Assembly (NCBI GenBank): GCA_947471745.1
Contig: CANJKZ010000922.1
Location: forward strand, 1,577,001 to 1,641,000
Length of the DNA stretch: 64,000 nt
Source: Closterium sp. Naga37s-1
Taxonomy: Eukaryota > Streptophyta > Zygnematophyceae > Desmidiales > Closteriaceae
Direction: 5' to 3'
In this document: one piece after another, positions 46,462 to 55,960 of the stretch
How positions within the stretch are numbered: position 1 is the stretch's first letter
Layout of the letters: every line of letters begins with the position of its first letter
Notes under the pieces: generated by a model
Told to the model about the DNA's origin: nothing
Seen by the model: the letters and a program-made list of their open reading frames with translations, nothing else
Databases searched by the model: none
Position numbers and translations under genes: made by a program

Positions 46462-47415
46462 ATGGCTACCCCTAGTGTCCTCGCTTTTGACGCTGAGGGT
46501 CGGGCCATTGACTTTGACGTCTGGATAGATGACCTGCAGCTTTTCTTACAGTGCGACAGAGCAGACGGCCTCTCACTCTTTGACCTCACTTCTGGTGCCT
46601 CTCCTGCCCCCGCTGCTGATGCTGACGCCACTGTTCGCTCACAGTGGGCCACGCGCGATGCTGCTGCACGTCTTGCTGTGCGTCGCCACTTACCTACCTC
46701 TGAGCGTGCGCACTTTAGCCAGTACAAGAGTGCTCAGACCTTGTACGACGCTGTAGTTGCACGCTACTCCTCCCCTGCCACTGCTGCACTGAGCCGCCTC
46801 ATGCTACCGTACCTCTTCCCTGACCTTGCTGCCTTTCCCACAGTCGCTGACCTCATTACGCACCTCCGCACTAGTGACACTCGCTACCGCGCTGCGCTTC
46901 CTGCTGAGTTCTGCGCCAAGAACCCCCCCCCCATGTACATCACCCTCTACTACATAGTCACCCGTCTCCCTGACTCCCTTCGCGTAGTCAGGGACCACTT
47001 CCTCTCGGTTTGTCCCACCACTCTCACCGTTGACCTCCTCGAGAAGGCCCTCCTAGCAGCAGAAAAGAGCATAGTCGCTGTAGGAGCCTCTCGTGGTGAC
47101 CCTCGCACCCCCATCTTTGAGGGGTGTTCCCCCTCCCCTCTTTTGCCCTCTGTTGCCTCTGCTGCTGCGGCCGACCTCGCTGGTTTGGAGTCGGTTGGGG
47201 CAGCGTCTACCCCTAGCGGGAGACGCCGCCCTGGCAGGGGCAAGGGGGGCAGGGGCGCTGGAGGAGCTAGCGGGGGCGGTGGAGGCAGCGGTGGAGGCGG
47301 TGGAGGAGGTGGGGGTGGCGGTGGGGGTGGTGGCGGGGGTGGAGGTGTAGGTGGCGGCAGTGGAGGCGCAGGCGACTGTGGGAAAGGCAGCAAGGTCAGG
47401 GAAGAGGTACGGTAG
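46462..47415 (+). CDS. Element F Gag, truncated by inverted filler
   Basis: A 317-residue frame starts MATPSVLAFDAEGRAIDFDV. It contains WIDDLQLFLQCDRADG, HLPTSERAHFSQYKSAQTLY, LMLPYLFPDLAAFPTV, MYITLYYIVTRLPDSLRV and TPIFEGCSPSPLLPSVAS, the full UBN2-like gag N-terminus, then a Gly-rich tract (about residues 255-300). Genuine gag ends at about 47371; the last residues come from the inverted segment. The zinc finger is missing. Gag would form particles, but without its nucleic-acid-binding finger packaging may be poor. Confidence 0.9.
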   Translation: MATPSVLAFDAEGRAIDFDVWIDDLQLFLQCDRADGLSLFDLTSGASPAPAADADATVRSQWATRDAAARLAVRRHLPTSERAHFSQYKSAQTLYDAVVARYSSPATAALSRLMLPYLFPDLAAFPTVADLITHLRTSDTRYRAALPAEFCAKNPPPMYITLYYIVTRLPDSLRVVRDHFLSVCPTTLTVDLLEKALLAAEKSIVAVGASRGDPRTPIFEGCSPSPLLPSVASAAAADLAGLESVGAASTPSGRRRPGRGKGGRGAGGASGGGGGSGGGGGGGGGGGGGGGGGGGVGGGSGGAGDCGKGSKVREEVR

Positions 47416-47463
47416 CATGAGGCGGCTCAGTGCAGCAGTGGCAGGGGAGGAGTAGCGTGCAAC
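47372..47463 (-). repeat. Inverted copy of gag 46756-46847 inside element F
   Basis: 47372-47463 is the reverse complement of 46756-46847 of the same element (plus strand here begins GCGACTGTGGGAAAGGCAGC; source ends GCTGCCTTTCCCACAGTCGC). The match is essentially perfect over 92 bp. On the minus strand it reads VARYSSPATAALSRLMLPYL. Past it, normal element sequence resumes in the region just after the protease. Confidence 0.93.
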
Positions 47464-47515
47464 CACTGCGTCTCCTCCGGTCCCTGCGTCTGGTCAGGTA
47501 GCTGCGTCGGGTCAG

Positions 47516-50500
47516 GTGTTTGCTGCAGCGTCCAGGTCTGGTCCTGAGTCTGCCCCCTGCTCGTGTCGCCTCCTGTCTCACGAGACTCTCCTCTGGCACC
47601 ACCGCCTTGGTCACCCCTCCCTGCTTCGTCTCCGGAGCATGGCCTCCCGTGTCCTTGTCTCTGGTCTTCCCCGGTCCCTCCCTCCACTTCCTCCGGGGCC
47701 TGGCCCTACCTGCGTCCCCTGTGTCGAGGGACGACAGCGGGCTACCCCTCACTCCTCCCAGTTTCCTCCGACAGAGGCCCCGCTGCAGACGCTTCACATG
47801 GACGTGTGGGGCCCGGCCCGCGTCCGTGGACAGGGTCACGAGCGCTACTTCCTGCTGGTGGTTGACGACTACTCGCGTTACACCACAGTCTTCCCCTTGC
47901 GCAGCAAGGGTGATGTCACTGAGGTGTTGATCGACTGGATCCGCGCAGCTCGTCTCCAGCTCAGGCGGAGCTTCGGCTCGGACTTTCCTGTTCTGCGTCT
48001 GCACTCTGACAGAGGAGGAGAGTTCTCCTCTGGCCTTCTGCGAGCCTACTGTCGTGCACGAGGCATCCGCCAGACCTTCACGCTTCCGGACTCTCCACAG
48101 CAAAATGGGATTGCTGAGCGCCGCATTGGCATGGTCATGGACGTCGCCCGTACGTCCATGATGCATGCGGCTGCCCCCCATTTTCTGTGGCCGTTTGCGG
48201 TTCGGTACGCGGCGCATCAGATCAACCTTCAGCCCAGGGTCTCCATGCCGGAGACCTCCCCAGCCTTGCTGTGGACGGGGAAGGTTGGCGATGCGTCTGC
48301 GTTCCGTGTCTGGGGATCTCGGGCGTTTGTCCGCGACTTGTCTGCGGACAAGCTGTCCCCTCGTGCTGCTCCTTGCGTCTTCCTGGGTTTCCCCCCTGAC
48401 GCCCCAGGGTGGCAGTTCTACCACCCCACCTCTCGCCGTGTTCTGTCCTCCCAGGACGTCACGTTCGACGAGTCGGTCCCCTACTACCGCCTCTTCCCCT
48501 ACCGCACTCCGTCCCTCCCCCCGCCACCGCTCTTCCTGGTACCAGGTCCCCCCCCGGTAGACCCCCTCCCCCCTCAGGGTCCTGCCCCTTCAGGTGTGTC
48601 CCAGGTAGACGCTGTTGAGCCTGTCGAGGTCGCTGGTGACTCTGGTGCTGCTGAGGGTGCTGAGCCTGGGAGTGCTGACTCTGGGGGTGCTGAGCGTGTG
48701 GGTGCTACACCTGGGGGTGCTGAGCCTGAGGGTACTACGACTGGGGGTGCTGAGCCTGAGGGTACTACGACTGGGGGTGCTGAGCCTGGGGGTGCTGAGT
48801 CTAGGGGTGCTACGCCTGGGGGTGCTGCGTCTGGGGGTGCTGAGCCTGGGGGTGCTACGCCTGGGGTTGCTGAGCCTGGGGGTGCGGAGCCTGAGGGAGC
48901 TGGGCCTATTGGTGCTGTGCCTGGCGGTTCTCCGGGTGCTTCTTCTCGCCGGGAGCCACTCTCTCCACAGGAGCTGCGTGAGTGGTTTGCCCGGCGCTGG
49001 AGGCGAGCTGCTGGAGCTGGAGGATCTGCGGGTACTGGAGTTTCTGTTGCTGCTGAGGGAGCTGGTGCCACGGGTCCCGGAGGTGCTCGTACTGGGCGTA
49101 CTGGAGCTGCTGGACCTGCGGGTACTTCTGGAGCTGGAGCTGCTGCGGGTGTTGGCGCGGAGGCTACTGCTGTCGGTCCTGGAGGCGGTCCTGCTGGGGG
49201 TACTGCTGGTGCTGCTGGGGGTACTGGAGCTGGAGCTGCTACTGGTGCTGGTGCTGCCACAGGGGGTGCTGGTGCTGTCCCTGCTGTGTCTGGAGTCGCC
49301 GCGCGGCCTCGGCCGTACTTCGTTCCGCTCCTTCAGCAGGTTCTTGGTCTCCCGTCTTCTACTGGTCCTCCTCCTCCCTTAGAGTGTCCACAGCCTGTCC
49401 CGTCGCAGTTACAGTTACAGCCGGCCTCCCCACTGCCTGCTCCGTCTCCCTACACTGGTCCTACTGGAGGTCTTGCTGAGCGTCGTGAGCCTGCGTCTCA
49501 CCCTGCGTCGCCTGTCCGTGCTGCTCGCACTAGTGGCCGCGGTTCGCGTCAGCGTCCTCCTCCTGTCCCTGGCACGCACCGGATGTCTCTGCGTCCGTCC
49601 ACTGCTCCTCTGCGTGCCCCTTTGCCTTCTCCTCCTGAGTCTTCTCTTCCTGCTCTTGCCGACCCGGAGTCGGACTCTCTTCGTGCTGCCAGTCCTACTG
49701 TCACGCGTCTCCTTGCTACTGTTGTCACTGACCCTTCTTTTGAGTCCACTGCTGCGTCTGCCCTAGTTGCTGAGCTCGTCGACTTTGCTGCTCGCTGTCG
49801 CCTAGACTACGTCGCCAGTCTTGTTGCTGAGTCTGAGTCTGTCTGTCCTCCGTCCATCGGGGGTGAGTGTGCCCTTGGCACGGACGTCCTTGAGGACAGG
49901 CAGGAGGAGTTCCAGTGCTTGGCCGCTGCTTCACCTCATCTCGTGTCCGTACTGCTTACCCCTGAGGGAGACCCGGATGCACTTGACATCCCGACTCCGC
50001 GCTCTTACGCGGAGGCGATAGAGGGTCCCTACTCCTCTCAGTGGCAGGCAGCTATGGACGCAGAGATGGCTTCCTGGAAGTCCACAGGCACCTACGTTGA
50101 CGCTGTTCCCCCTCCTGGGGCGAACATCGTCAGTGGCATGTGGATTTTCAGGGTGAAGCGGCCGCCGGGTTCTCCGCCTGTCTTCAAGGCGCGTTACGTG
50201 GCTCGAGGCTTCAGTCAGCGGCAGGGAGTTGACTACTTTCAGACCTTCTCTCCCACCCCGAAGATGACCACTCTTCGGGTACTGCTCCACGTAGCTGCTC
50301 ACCGTGACTACGAGCTACACTCTCTTGACTTCAGCACTGCTTTCTTGCAGGGCAGCCTGCACGAGGAGATCTGGCTGCGTCGCCCACCTGGTTTCACTGG
50401 GTCTTTTCCTCCTGGCACCCAGTGGAGCCTACGGCGGCCAGTCTACGGTCTCCGCCAGGCACCGCGTGAGTGGCACGACACACTGAGGACTACACTAGCG

Positions 50501-51568
50501 GCTCTTGGGTTTGCTCCCTCTACTGCCGACCCGTCGCTGTTTCTGCGCACCGACACTTCTTTGCCGCCGTTCTACATCCTCGTGTACGTCGACGACTTGG
50601 TCTTTGCCACAGCTGACACAGCTGGACTCGCCCACGTGAAGTCCGAGCTGCAGAAGAGACACACGTGCACTGACCTGGGTGAACTGCGCAGCTACCTTGG
50701 CTTGCAGATCACTCGGGACAGAACACGCCGCACCATTACCCTGACTCAGTCACACATGGTGCAGCAGGTCCTTCAGCGCTTCGGCTTCACGTACTCCTCG
50801 CCTCAGGCCACTCCTCTGCCTACTCGCCACTCGCTCTCAGCTCTGCCTTCGGATGAGTCCGTAGAGTCGAGTGGCCCGTACCCAGAGCTTGTTGGCTGCC
50901 TCATGTACCTGATGACCTGCACACGACCTGACCTTGCATACCCTCTTAGCATTCTCGCACGCTATGTTGCTCCTGGGAGACACAGACCGGAGCACATGGC
51001 TGCAGCGAAGAGGGTGTTGCGCTACTTGTGCAGTACGTCGGGCATGGGGCTTGTGCTTGGAGGGCAGAGTCCAGTGGTCCTTACTGGGCACGCAGACGCT
51101 TCTTGGGCTGACGACCAGGCTACGCAGCGGTCGTCACAGGGTTACACCTTCAACCTTGGTTCCGGCTCTGTTTCGTGGCGGGCTACTCGCTCGTCTTCTG
51201 TTCTCGGCTCCAGTTGTGAGGCTGAGATCTACGCAGGAGCCATGGCTGCACAGGAGCTTCGCTGGCTCACCTACCTGCTGACTGACCTCGGAGAGCCGCC
51301 TCGTTCTCCTCCAGTGCTGTACGTAGACAACAAGGCCATGCTGGCCTTGTGTCGGGAGCAGCGACTGGAGCACAGAACGAAGCACATTGCTCTCCGCTAC
51401 TTTCTTGCTCGTGAGCTGCAGCAGCGTGGTCAGCTGCGTCTTGCGTACGTGGCCTCTGAGGCCAACACTGCTGATATCTTCACCAAGGCGCTTGCGCCTT
51501 GTGACCATCAGCGCTTCTGTACTCAGCTGGGCCTTGTGCCTACCTTGCCTCACTTGCTCACCTCTTGA
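47516..51568 (+). CDS. Element F integrase, RT and RNase H polyprotein
   Basis: This 1350-residue uninterrupted frame is in a different phase from gag; ATG 47516 is internal and no natural start is evident. Domains: GAG-pre-integrase HHRLGHPSLLRL (about 29-40); integrase D96, D165, E201 (35 residues between the last two); linker with GGAEPEGTTT repeats and PQELREWFARR; RT with LHSLDFSTAFLQG and YVDDL at 1024-1028; RNase H with LTGHADASWADD (about 1190), SSCEAEIYAGAM (about 1235) and LYVDNKAMLALC (about 1270). It ends naturally in LPHLLTS. All visible catalytic residues of IN, RT and RNase H are intact. Protease is absent. Confidence 0.93.
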   Translation: MFAAASRSGPESAPCSCRLLSHETLLWHHRLGHPSLLRLRSMASRVLVSGLPRSLPPLPPGPGPTCVPCVEGRQRATPHSSQFPPTEAPLQTLHMDVWGPARVRGQGHERYFLLVVDDYSRYTTVFPLRSKGDVTEVLIDWIRAARLQLRRSFGSDFPVLRLHSDRGGEFSSGLLRAYCRARGIRQTFTLPDSPQQNGIAERRIGMVMDVARTSMMHAAAPHFLWPFAVRYAAHQINLQPRVSMPETSPALLWTGKVGDASAFRVWGSRAFVRDLSADKLSPRAAPCVFLGFPPDAPGWQFYHPTSRRVLSSQDVTFDESVPYYRLFPYRTPSLPPPPLFLVPGPPPVDPLPPQGPAPSGVSQVDAVEPVEVAGDSGAAEGAEPGSADSGGAERVGATPGGAEPEGTTTGGAEPEGTTTGGAEPGGAESRGATPGGAASGGAEPGGATPGVAEPGGAEPEGAGPIGAVPGGSPGASSRREPLSPQELREWFARRWRRAAGAGGSAGTGVSVAAEGAGATGPGGARTGRTGAAGPAGTSGAGAAAGVGAEATAVGPGGGPAGGTAGAAGGTGAGAATGAGAATGGAGAVPAVSGVAARPRPYFVPLLQQVLGLPSSTGPPPPLECPQPVPSQLQLQPASPLPAPSPYTGPTGGLAERREPASHPASPVRAARTSGRGSRQRPPPVPGTHRMSLRPSTAPLRAPLPSPPESSLPALADPESDSLRAASPTVTRLLATVVTDPSFESTAASALVAELVDFAARCRLDYVASLVAESESVCPPSIGGECALGTDVLEDRQEEFQCLAAASPHLVSVLLTPEGDPDALDIPTPRSYAEAIEGPYSSQWQAAMDAEMASWKSTGTYVDAVPPPGANIVSGMWIFRVKRPPGSPPVFKARYVARGFSQRQGVDYFQTFSPTPKMTTLRVLLHVAAHRDYELHSLDFSTAFLQGSLHEEIWLRRPPGFTGSFPPGTQWSLRRPVYGLRQAPREWHDTLRTTLAALGFAPSTADPSLFLRTDTSLPPFYILVYVDDLVFATADTAGLAHVKSELQKRHTCTDLGELRSYLGLQITRDRTRRTITLTQSHMVQQVLQRFGFTYSSPQATPLPTRHSLSALPSDESVESSGPYPELVGCLMYLMTCTRPDLAYPLSILARYVAPGRHRPEHMAAAKRVLRYLCSTSGMGLVLGGQSPVVLTGHADASWADDQATQRSSQGYTFNLGSGSVSWRATRSSSVLGSSCEAEIYAGAMAAQELRWLTYLLTDLGEPPRSPPVLYVDNKAMLALCREQRLEHRTKHIALRYFLARELQQRGQLRLAYVASEANTADIFTKALAPCDHQRFCTQLGLVPTLPHLLTS
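48620..49290 (+). repeat. Low-complexity IN-RT linker of element F
   Basis: At 48650-48920 are 15-bp units around GGTGCTGAGCCTGGG, some with the variant ACTACGACTGGG (encoding Thr-Thr-Thr-Gly). At 49010-49290 are GGAGCTGCTGG-type units. The motif PQELREWF separates them. This is the same two-array layout as in A1, C, D and E. Confidence 0.8.
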
Positions 51569-51756
51569 CCGTGCTTGTACTGTTACATATATATATACCT
51601 GCTCTTGCTTGTCTAGCCTTTTTATATATATGTACTCCTGCATGTGAACTGGCCTTGTGGCCTTGAACTTGTGCTCGGAATGTGTGGTGACTTTGTGATC
51701 CACCCTGAGCTTGCTTTGCTTTGCTTTACTTGACTGGTCTTGTGACCCCTTGTTCT

Positions 51757-51777
51757 CCCCCACTTTGCCTATGGGGG
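51757..51777 (+). promoter_or_regulatory. PPT-proximal hairpin of element F
   Basis: CCCCCA (51757-51762) and TGGGGG (51772-51777) flank a 9-nt loop, two bases before the 3' LTR. Because F is young, this is likely the functional form of the plus-strand primer region. Confidence 0.6.
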
Positions 51778-51779
51778 TG

Positions 51780-51908
51780 TGTCAGAACATTATAGCTCAT
51801 GCATATTGTGTAGGCTATAGTGGGGTAGCCCATAAGGGGTACAACCCAATTAGGGTTATCACTTGTACTCAATTCATTCATAGTTCATTCATTCCTTGTT
51901 TCTTCTCA
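51780..51908 (+). repeat. 3' LTR of element F
   Basis: 129 bp, identical to the 5' LTR, followed by target duplication CCATG at 51909-51913. Confidence 0.95.
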
Positions 51909-51913
51909 CCATG

Positions 51914-52631
51914 TACTCTAAGGGGTACATTCCCTTATTCTAACAGTTTTACAGGTACTTTCTACAGTGGCTCTGACTATTTCTCTTCTTGTTATCGAGT
52001 CGCTGCGTGTAACCGTATAAATGGTTACGCCTGTTGCCATTCTCGGCTGGTGAGTCGTCGGTCCAGATGGGCAACGGTCGCGACAGTTGACCTTTGCGAC
52101 TATTGACCTTCCTGCCCTTGTTACGGGCTGGTCCGACACTGCTGCTGGTGCTGCTTCGATAGTGACGATTGCGGTACAGCTCCACCTACGGGGATGCTAA
52201 GGTCAATTCCCTCATACTCCAACGCTCCCCTTCATTCCTGGAGGTGTGCCACGTGGCTCTTTCGTATGACTCCGCACAGGTCCGAGCAGTACTGGAACTT
52301 CTGACGTGGCAGTTTCTTCGTCAGAAAGTTAGCTGCCATTTTGCCAGTTGGGCAACAGGTGAGCTGGTCCTTTCTTTCCCTTGGCCGATTTTGTCCTTGA
52401 CGAAGAAGTAACGCAAGGCGATGTGTTTCATGTGGTTGACGAAGCTGGGTTTGTTCGCGATCTTGATCGCGCTCTGGTTGTCGCAGAGTAACTTGAATGA
52501 CTTCTTCATTACCGTCTTCGTTTCTTGTAGGAGCTCCGTGAGATAGAGTCCTTCGCGAACTGCTGCGCTTGCTGCGATCGATTCTGTATCAAGAAACTGA
52601 ACGAGCATGAATGCATTGAGGAGAAAGGTGA
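51914..52631 (-). mobile_element. Copia lineage J RNase H fragment
   Basis: On the minus strand from about 52631 the sequence encodes LVQFLDTESIAASAAVREGL (Glu), LLCDNQSAIKIANKPSF (Asp) and HIALRYFFVKDKIGQG. After a frame change near 52375 it reads NFLTKKLPRQKFQ, the normal end of a copia RNase H. This differs strongly from the other copia lineages in the window. Below about 52190 I see no clear protein. Element F inserted at its lower edge and element K's LTR abuts its upper edge. Confidence 0.75.
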
Positions 52632-52717
52632 TACAAGTACTAACCCTAATTGGGTTGTACCCCTTATGGGCTACCCCACTATAGCCTACACAACCTAAAC
52701 ATAATAATAGTTTGACA
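52632..52717 (-). repeat. Partial 3' LTR of element K
   Basis: On the minus strand it begins TGTCAAACTATTATTATG at 52717 and matches the 5' half of the F LTR (TAGGCTATAGTGGGGTAGCC, ACCCAATTAGGGTTA). It is lost below 52632, where copia J begins. A CCCCCA/TGGGGG hairpin (52720-52740) adjoins it. Confidence 0.82.
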
Positions 52718-52999
52718 CACCCCCATAGGCAAAGTGGGGGAGAACAAGGGGTCACAAGACCAGTCAAGAAAACCAAAGCAAGCTCAAGGTGGATTGCGAA
52801 GTCACCACACACTCTGAGCACAAGCAAATGGCCATAAGGCCAGTTCACATGCAGAGTTATATAAATGAGAACAAGCAGTACAGTGATCACAACTTAGCAA
52901 GCGTAAACATAAAGGTATATATATAGATCACAGTACAAGCAAAGTCACGTAATGAGCAAGTGAGGCAAAGTAGGCACAAGGCCTAAAACAGTACAGAAA

Positions 53000-53811
53000 C
53001 GCTGATGATCACCAGACTGAAGTGCCTTGGTGAATATATCAGCAGTGTTGGCCCAAGTGGCCACGTAAGCAAGACGAAGCTTACCACGCTGCTGCAACTC
53101 TCGAGCAAGGAAGTATCACAGAGCAACGTGCTTCGTTCTGTGCTCCAGTCTGTGCTCCTAACACAAGGCAATCATGGCCTTGTTGTCTACGTACAGAACT
53201 GGAGGAGAACGAGGCCGCTCTCTAAAGTCAGTCAGCAGGTAGGTGAGCCAGCATAACTCTTGTGCAGCCATGGCCCCTGCGTAGATCTCAGCCTCACAAC
53301 TGGAACTGAGAACAGAAGACGAGCGGGTAGACCGCCAAGAACCAATGCCAGAGCCAAGGCTGAAGGTGTAACCCTGTGACGAACGCTGCGTAGCCAAATC
53401 GTCAACCCAAGACGCGTCTTCATGTCCAGTGACGACAACTGGACCCTGTCCTCCAAGCACGAGCCCCATGCCCGATCTACTGCACAAGTAGCACAACACC
53501 CTCTTAGCGGCTTCCCAGTGCTTTGGTCGGTGTCTCCCGGGCGCAACGTAGCGTGCCAAGATGCTAAAAGGGTAGGCAAGGTCAGGTCGAGTGCAGGTCA
53601 TCAGGTACATGAGGTAGCCCACAAGCTCTGGATACGGGCCACTCGGCTTTACGGACTCGTCCGAAGGTGGAGCTAAGAGCGAGTGACCGGTAGGCAGAGG
53701 AGTGGACTGTGGCGAGGAGAACCAGAAGCCAAAGTGCTGAAGGACCTGGTGCACCATGTGTGACTGAGTCAGGGTTATGGTGCGCCGTGCTCTGTCCCGG
53801 GTGATCTGCAA
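53000..53811 (-). pseudogene. Element K RT end and RNase H
   Basis: Minus-strand frame 53158-53811 contains TLTQSHMVHQVLQHFGFW, LMYLMTCTRPDLAYPFSI, VTGHEDASWVDD (Asp), SSCEAEIYAGAM (Glu) and LYVDNKAMIALC (Asp). It stops at TAG 53158-53160, where sisters have CAG (LCQEHRLEHR). The remaining RNase H C-terminus follows down to about 53000 in frame 52983-53171. Catalytic residues are intact apart from the truncation. Confidence 0.83.
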
Positions 53812-53859
53812 GCCAAGATAGCCGTGCAGCTCACCCAGGTCTGTGCACGTGTGTCTCTT

Positions 53860-54930
53860 CTACAGCTCCGACTTCACAAGGGCCAGTGCCTTAGTGTCAG
53901 CAGCGGCAAAAACCAAGTCGTCGACGTACGCGAGGATGTAGAACGGCGGCAGCGAAGTGTCGGTGTGCAGAAACAGCGGCGGGTCAGCAGTCGAAGGAGC
54001 AAACCCAAGAGCCGCAAGTGTCGTCCTCAGTGTGTCGTGCCACTCACAAGGCGCCTGGCGGAGACCGTAGAGTGGCCACCGGAGGCTCCACTGGGTAGCT
54101 ACAGGAAACGACCCAGTGAAGCCATGTGGGCGGCGCAGCCAGATCTCCTCGTGCAGGCTGCCCTGTAAGAAAGCTGTGCCGAAGTCAAGAGAGTGAAGCT
54201 CGTAGTCACGCTGAGCGGTAACGTGCAGCAACACCCAAAGAGTGGTCATCTTCGAGGTAGGGGAGAAGGTCTGGAAGAAGTCAACTCCCTGTCGCAGACT
54301 AAAGCCTCGTGCAACGTAACGAGCCTTGAAGACAGGTGGAGAACCCGGCGGCCACTTCACCCTGAGAATCCACATGCCATCGACTATGTTCGCTCCAGGA
54401 GGGGGAACTGCGTCGACGTAAGTGCCAGTGGACTTCTAGGATGCGATCTCTGCGTCCATGGATTTCTGCCACTGAGATGAGTAGGGACCCGTAATCGCCT
54501 CTGCGTAAGAGCGCGGGGTCGGGATGTCCAGTGCATCCGGGTCTCCCTCAGGTGCAAGCAGCATGGCCACGAGATGAGGTACAATAGCTGCAAGACAATC
54601 AATGTCTTCTTGCGTGTCCTCAAGGACGTCCGTGCCAAGAGCACGCTCACCCCCAACGGACGGAGGACAGACAGACTCAGACTTAGCAACAAGACTAGCT
54701 GTTCAGTCGAGACGACACGCAGCAGCAAAGTCAACAAGCTCAGCAACTAGGGCAGACGCAGCAGTGGACTCAAACGAAGGGTCGGTGACAACAATGGCTA
54801 GAAGACGTGTGACAGTAGGAATGGCAGCACGAACCAAGTCAGACTCAGGGTGTGTACCGTCAACAAGAGAGGACGCAGGAGGAGACGGCAGGGGAACCTG
54901 CAGTGGAACAAAGGAAGGACGAAATGCCAT
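53860..54930 (-). pseudogene. Element K reverse transcriptase (broken)
   Basis: Minus-strand frame 53860-54375 has MWILRVKWPPGSPPVF, LHSLDFGTAFLQG (catalytic Asp), LYGLRQAPCEWHDTL and LAYVDDLVFAA (catalytic pair), ending at TAG 53860-53862 in place of CAG (SELQKRH). A TGG-to-TAG change near 54436 (MASWKSTG) separates it from the upstream part in frames 54384-54930, where VVTDPSFESTAASALVAELV is readable. The domain is inactive. Confidence 0.82.
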
Positions 54931-55179
54931 AGTGTGAGTGCCGGGGAAAGGTGGAGGACGCGGACGAGGAACACGCCGACCAGTGTGAGCAGCCCGAACA
55001 GGCGAGGCAGGACGAGACTCAGACTCATGCTGCTCTGTAAGAGAGTTCGATTGCTTTGTGGCTGCAACTGGTCAGGCGGTGGACACAGTAGAGGTGGAGT
55101 AAGGACAGTAGAAGACGGGAGACTAAGAACCTGGCGAAGCAGTGGAACGAAAAATGGTCGCCGCTGCACAGTGCCTCTA

Positions 55180-55960
55180 GCACTAGTACCGACAGCTCCA
55201 GCACCCCGAGCGCCAGCACCTCCAGCTCCAGGGTCTCCAGCTCCAGCGCCTGCAGCTCCAGGGTCTCCAGCTCCAACGCCTCCAGCTCCAGGCTCTCCAG
55301 CTCCAGCGCCTCTAGCTCTAGGGTCTCCAGCTCCAGCGCCTGGAGCACCACTAGCTCCTGCAGCTCTTATACCTCCAGTACAAGCACCTTCGGGACCAGC
55401 AGCTCCAGCACCTCCAGCACCTCGAGTACCAGCAACACCACCAGCTCCGGCATCTCCAGTATCTCCAGCATGAGCACCTCCACGACCAGCAGCTCCAGCA
55501 CCTCCGGTACCTCCAGCTCCAGCAGGACCGCCGGCACCTCCAGGACTAGCAGCTCCAGCGCCTCCAGCTCGAGTGCCTCCAGCAGCAGTGTCTCCATCGG
55601 CAGGCCCCACAGCTACAGCATCGCCACTCCGAAGGCGGGTGCGTCGAGCAAACCACTCGCGCAGCTGCGGTGGAGAGAGAGGCTCCCGCCGTGACGAGGC
55701 ACTCGTAGGACCTCCAGCAGAGACTGTACCTCTAGGCTCAGCACCCCTAGACCCAGTACCCCCAGGCTCCGCACCCTCAGGCTCAGCACCCCCAGGCTTC
55801 GCACCCTCAGACTCAGCTCCCACAGGCTCATCACCCCTAGGCTCCGCATGCATAGGCTCAGCACCCTCAGGCTCCGCACCCTCAGACTCAGCAACCCTAG
55901 GCTCAGCACCCCCAGGCTCCGCACGCCCAGGCTTAGCACACGCAGACGCAACACCCCTAG
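55180..55960 (-). repeat. Low-complexity IN-RT linker of element K
   Basis: On the plus strand, CAGCTCCAGCGCCTCC-type units (55190-55580) and CTCAGCACCCCCAGG-type units (55730-55960) mirror the two arrays of the other elements, with PPQLREWFARR between them on the minus strand (about 55660). Plus-strand frames over these arrays are shadows. Confidence 0.75.

Larger units (their letters stand above)
45312..51908 (+). mobile_element. Copia element F: identical LTRs, rearranged gag/PR
   Basis: This 6597-bp LTR retrotransposon has 129-bp LTRs that are identical by eye, a perfect primer-binding site and target duplication CCATG (45307-45311, 51909-51913). It encodes an intact gag N-terminus and an uninterrupted IN-RT-RNase H frame. 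Between them the gag zinc finger and whole protease are replaced by a 92-bp inverted copy of its own gag (47372-47463). The combination of fresh LTRs and missing protease suggests the defective genome was itself retrotransposed using proteins from another copy. Confidence 0.95.

Noticed and set aside
51711..52106. 131-residue frame spanning the 3' LTR of F and flanking DNA
   Set aside because: It crosses the LTR end and target duplication, so it is created by the insertion.
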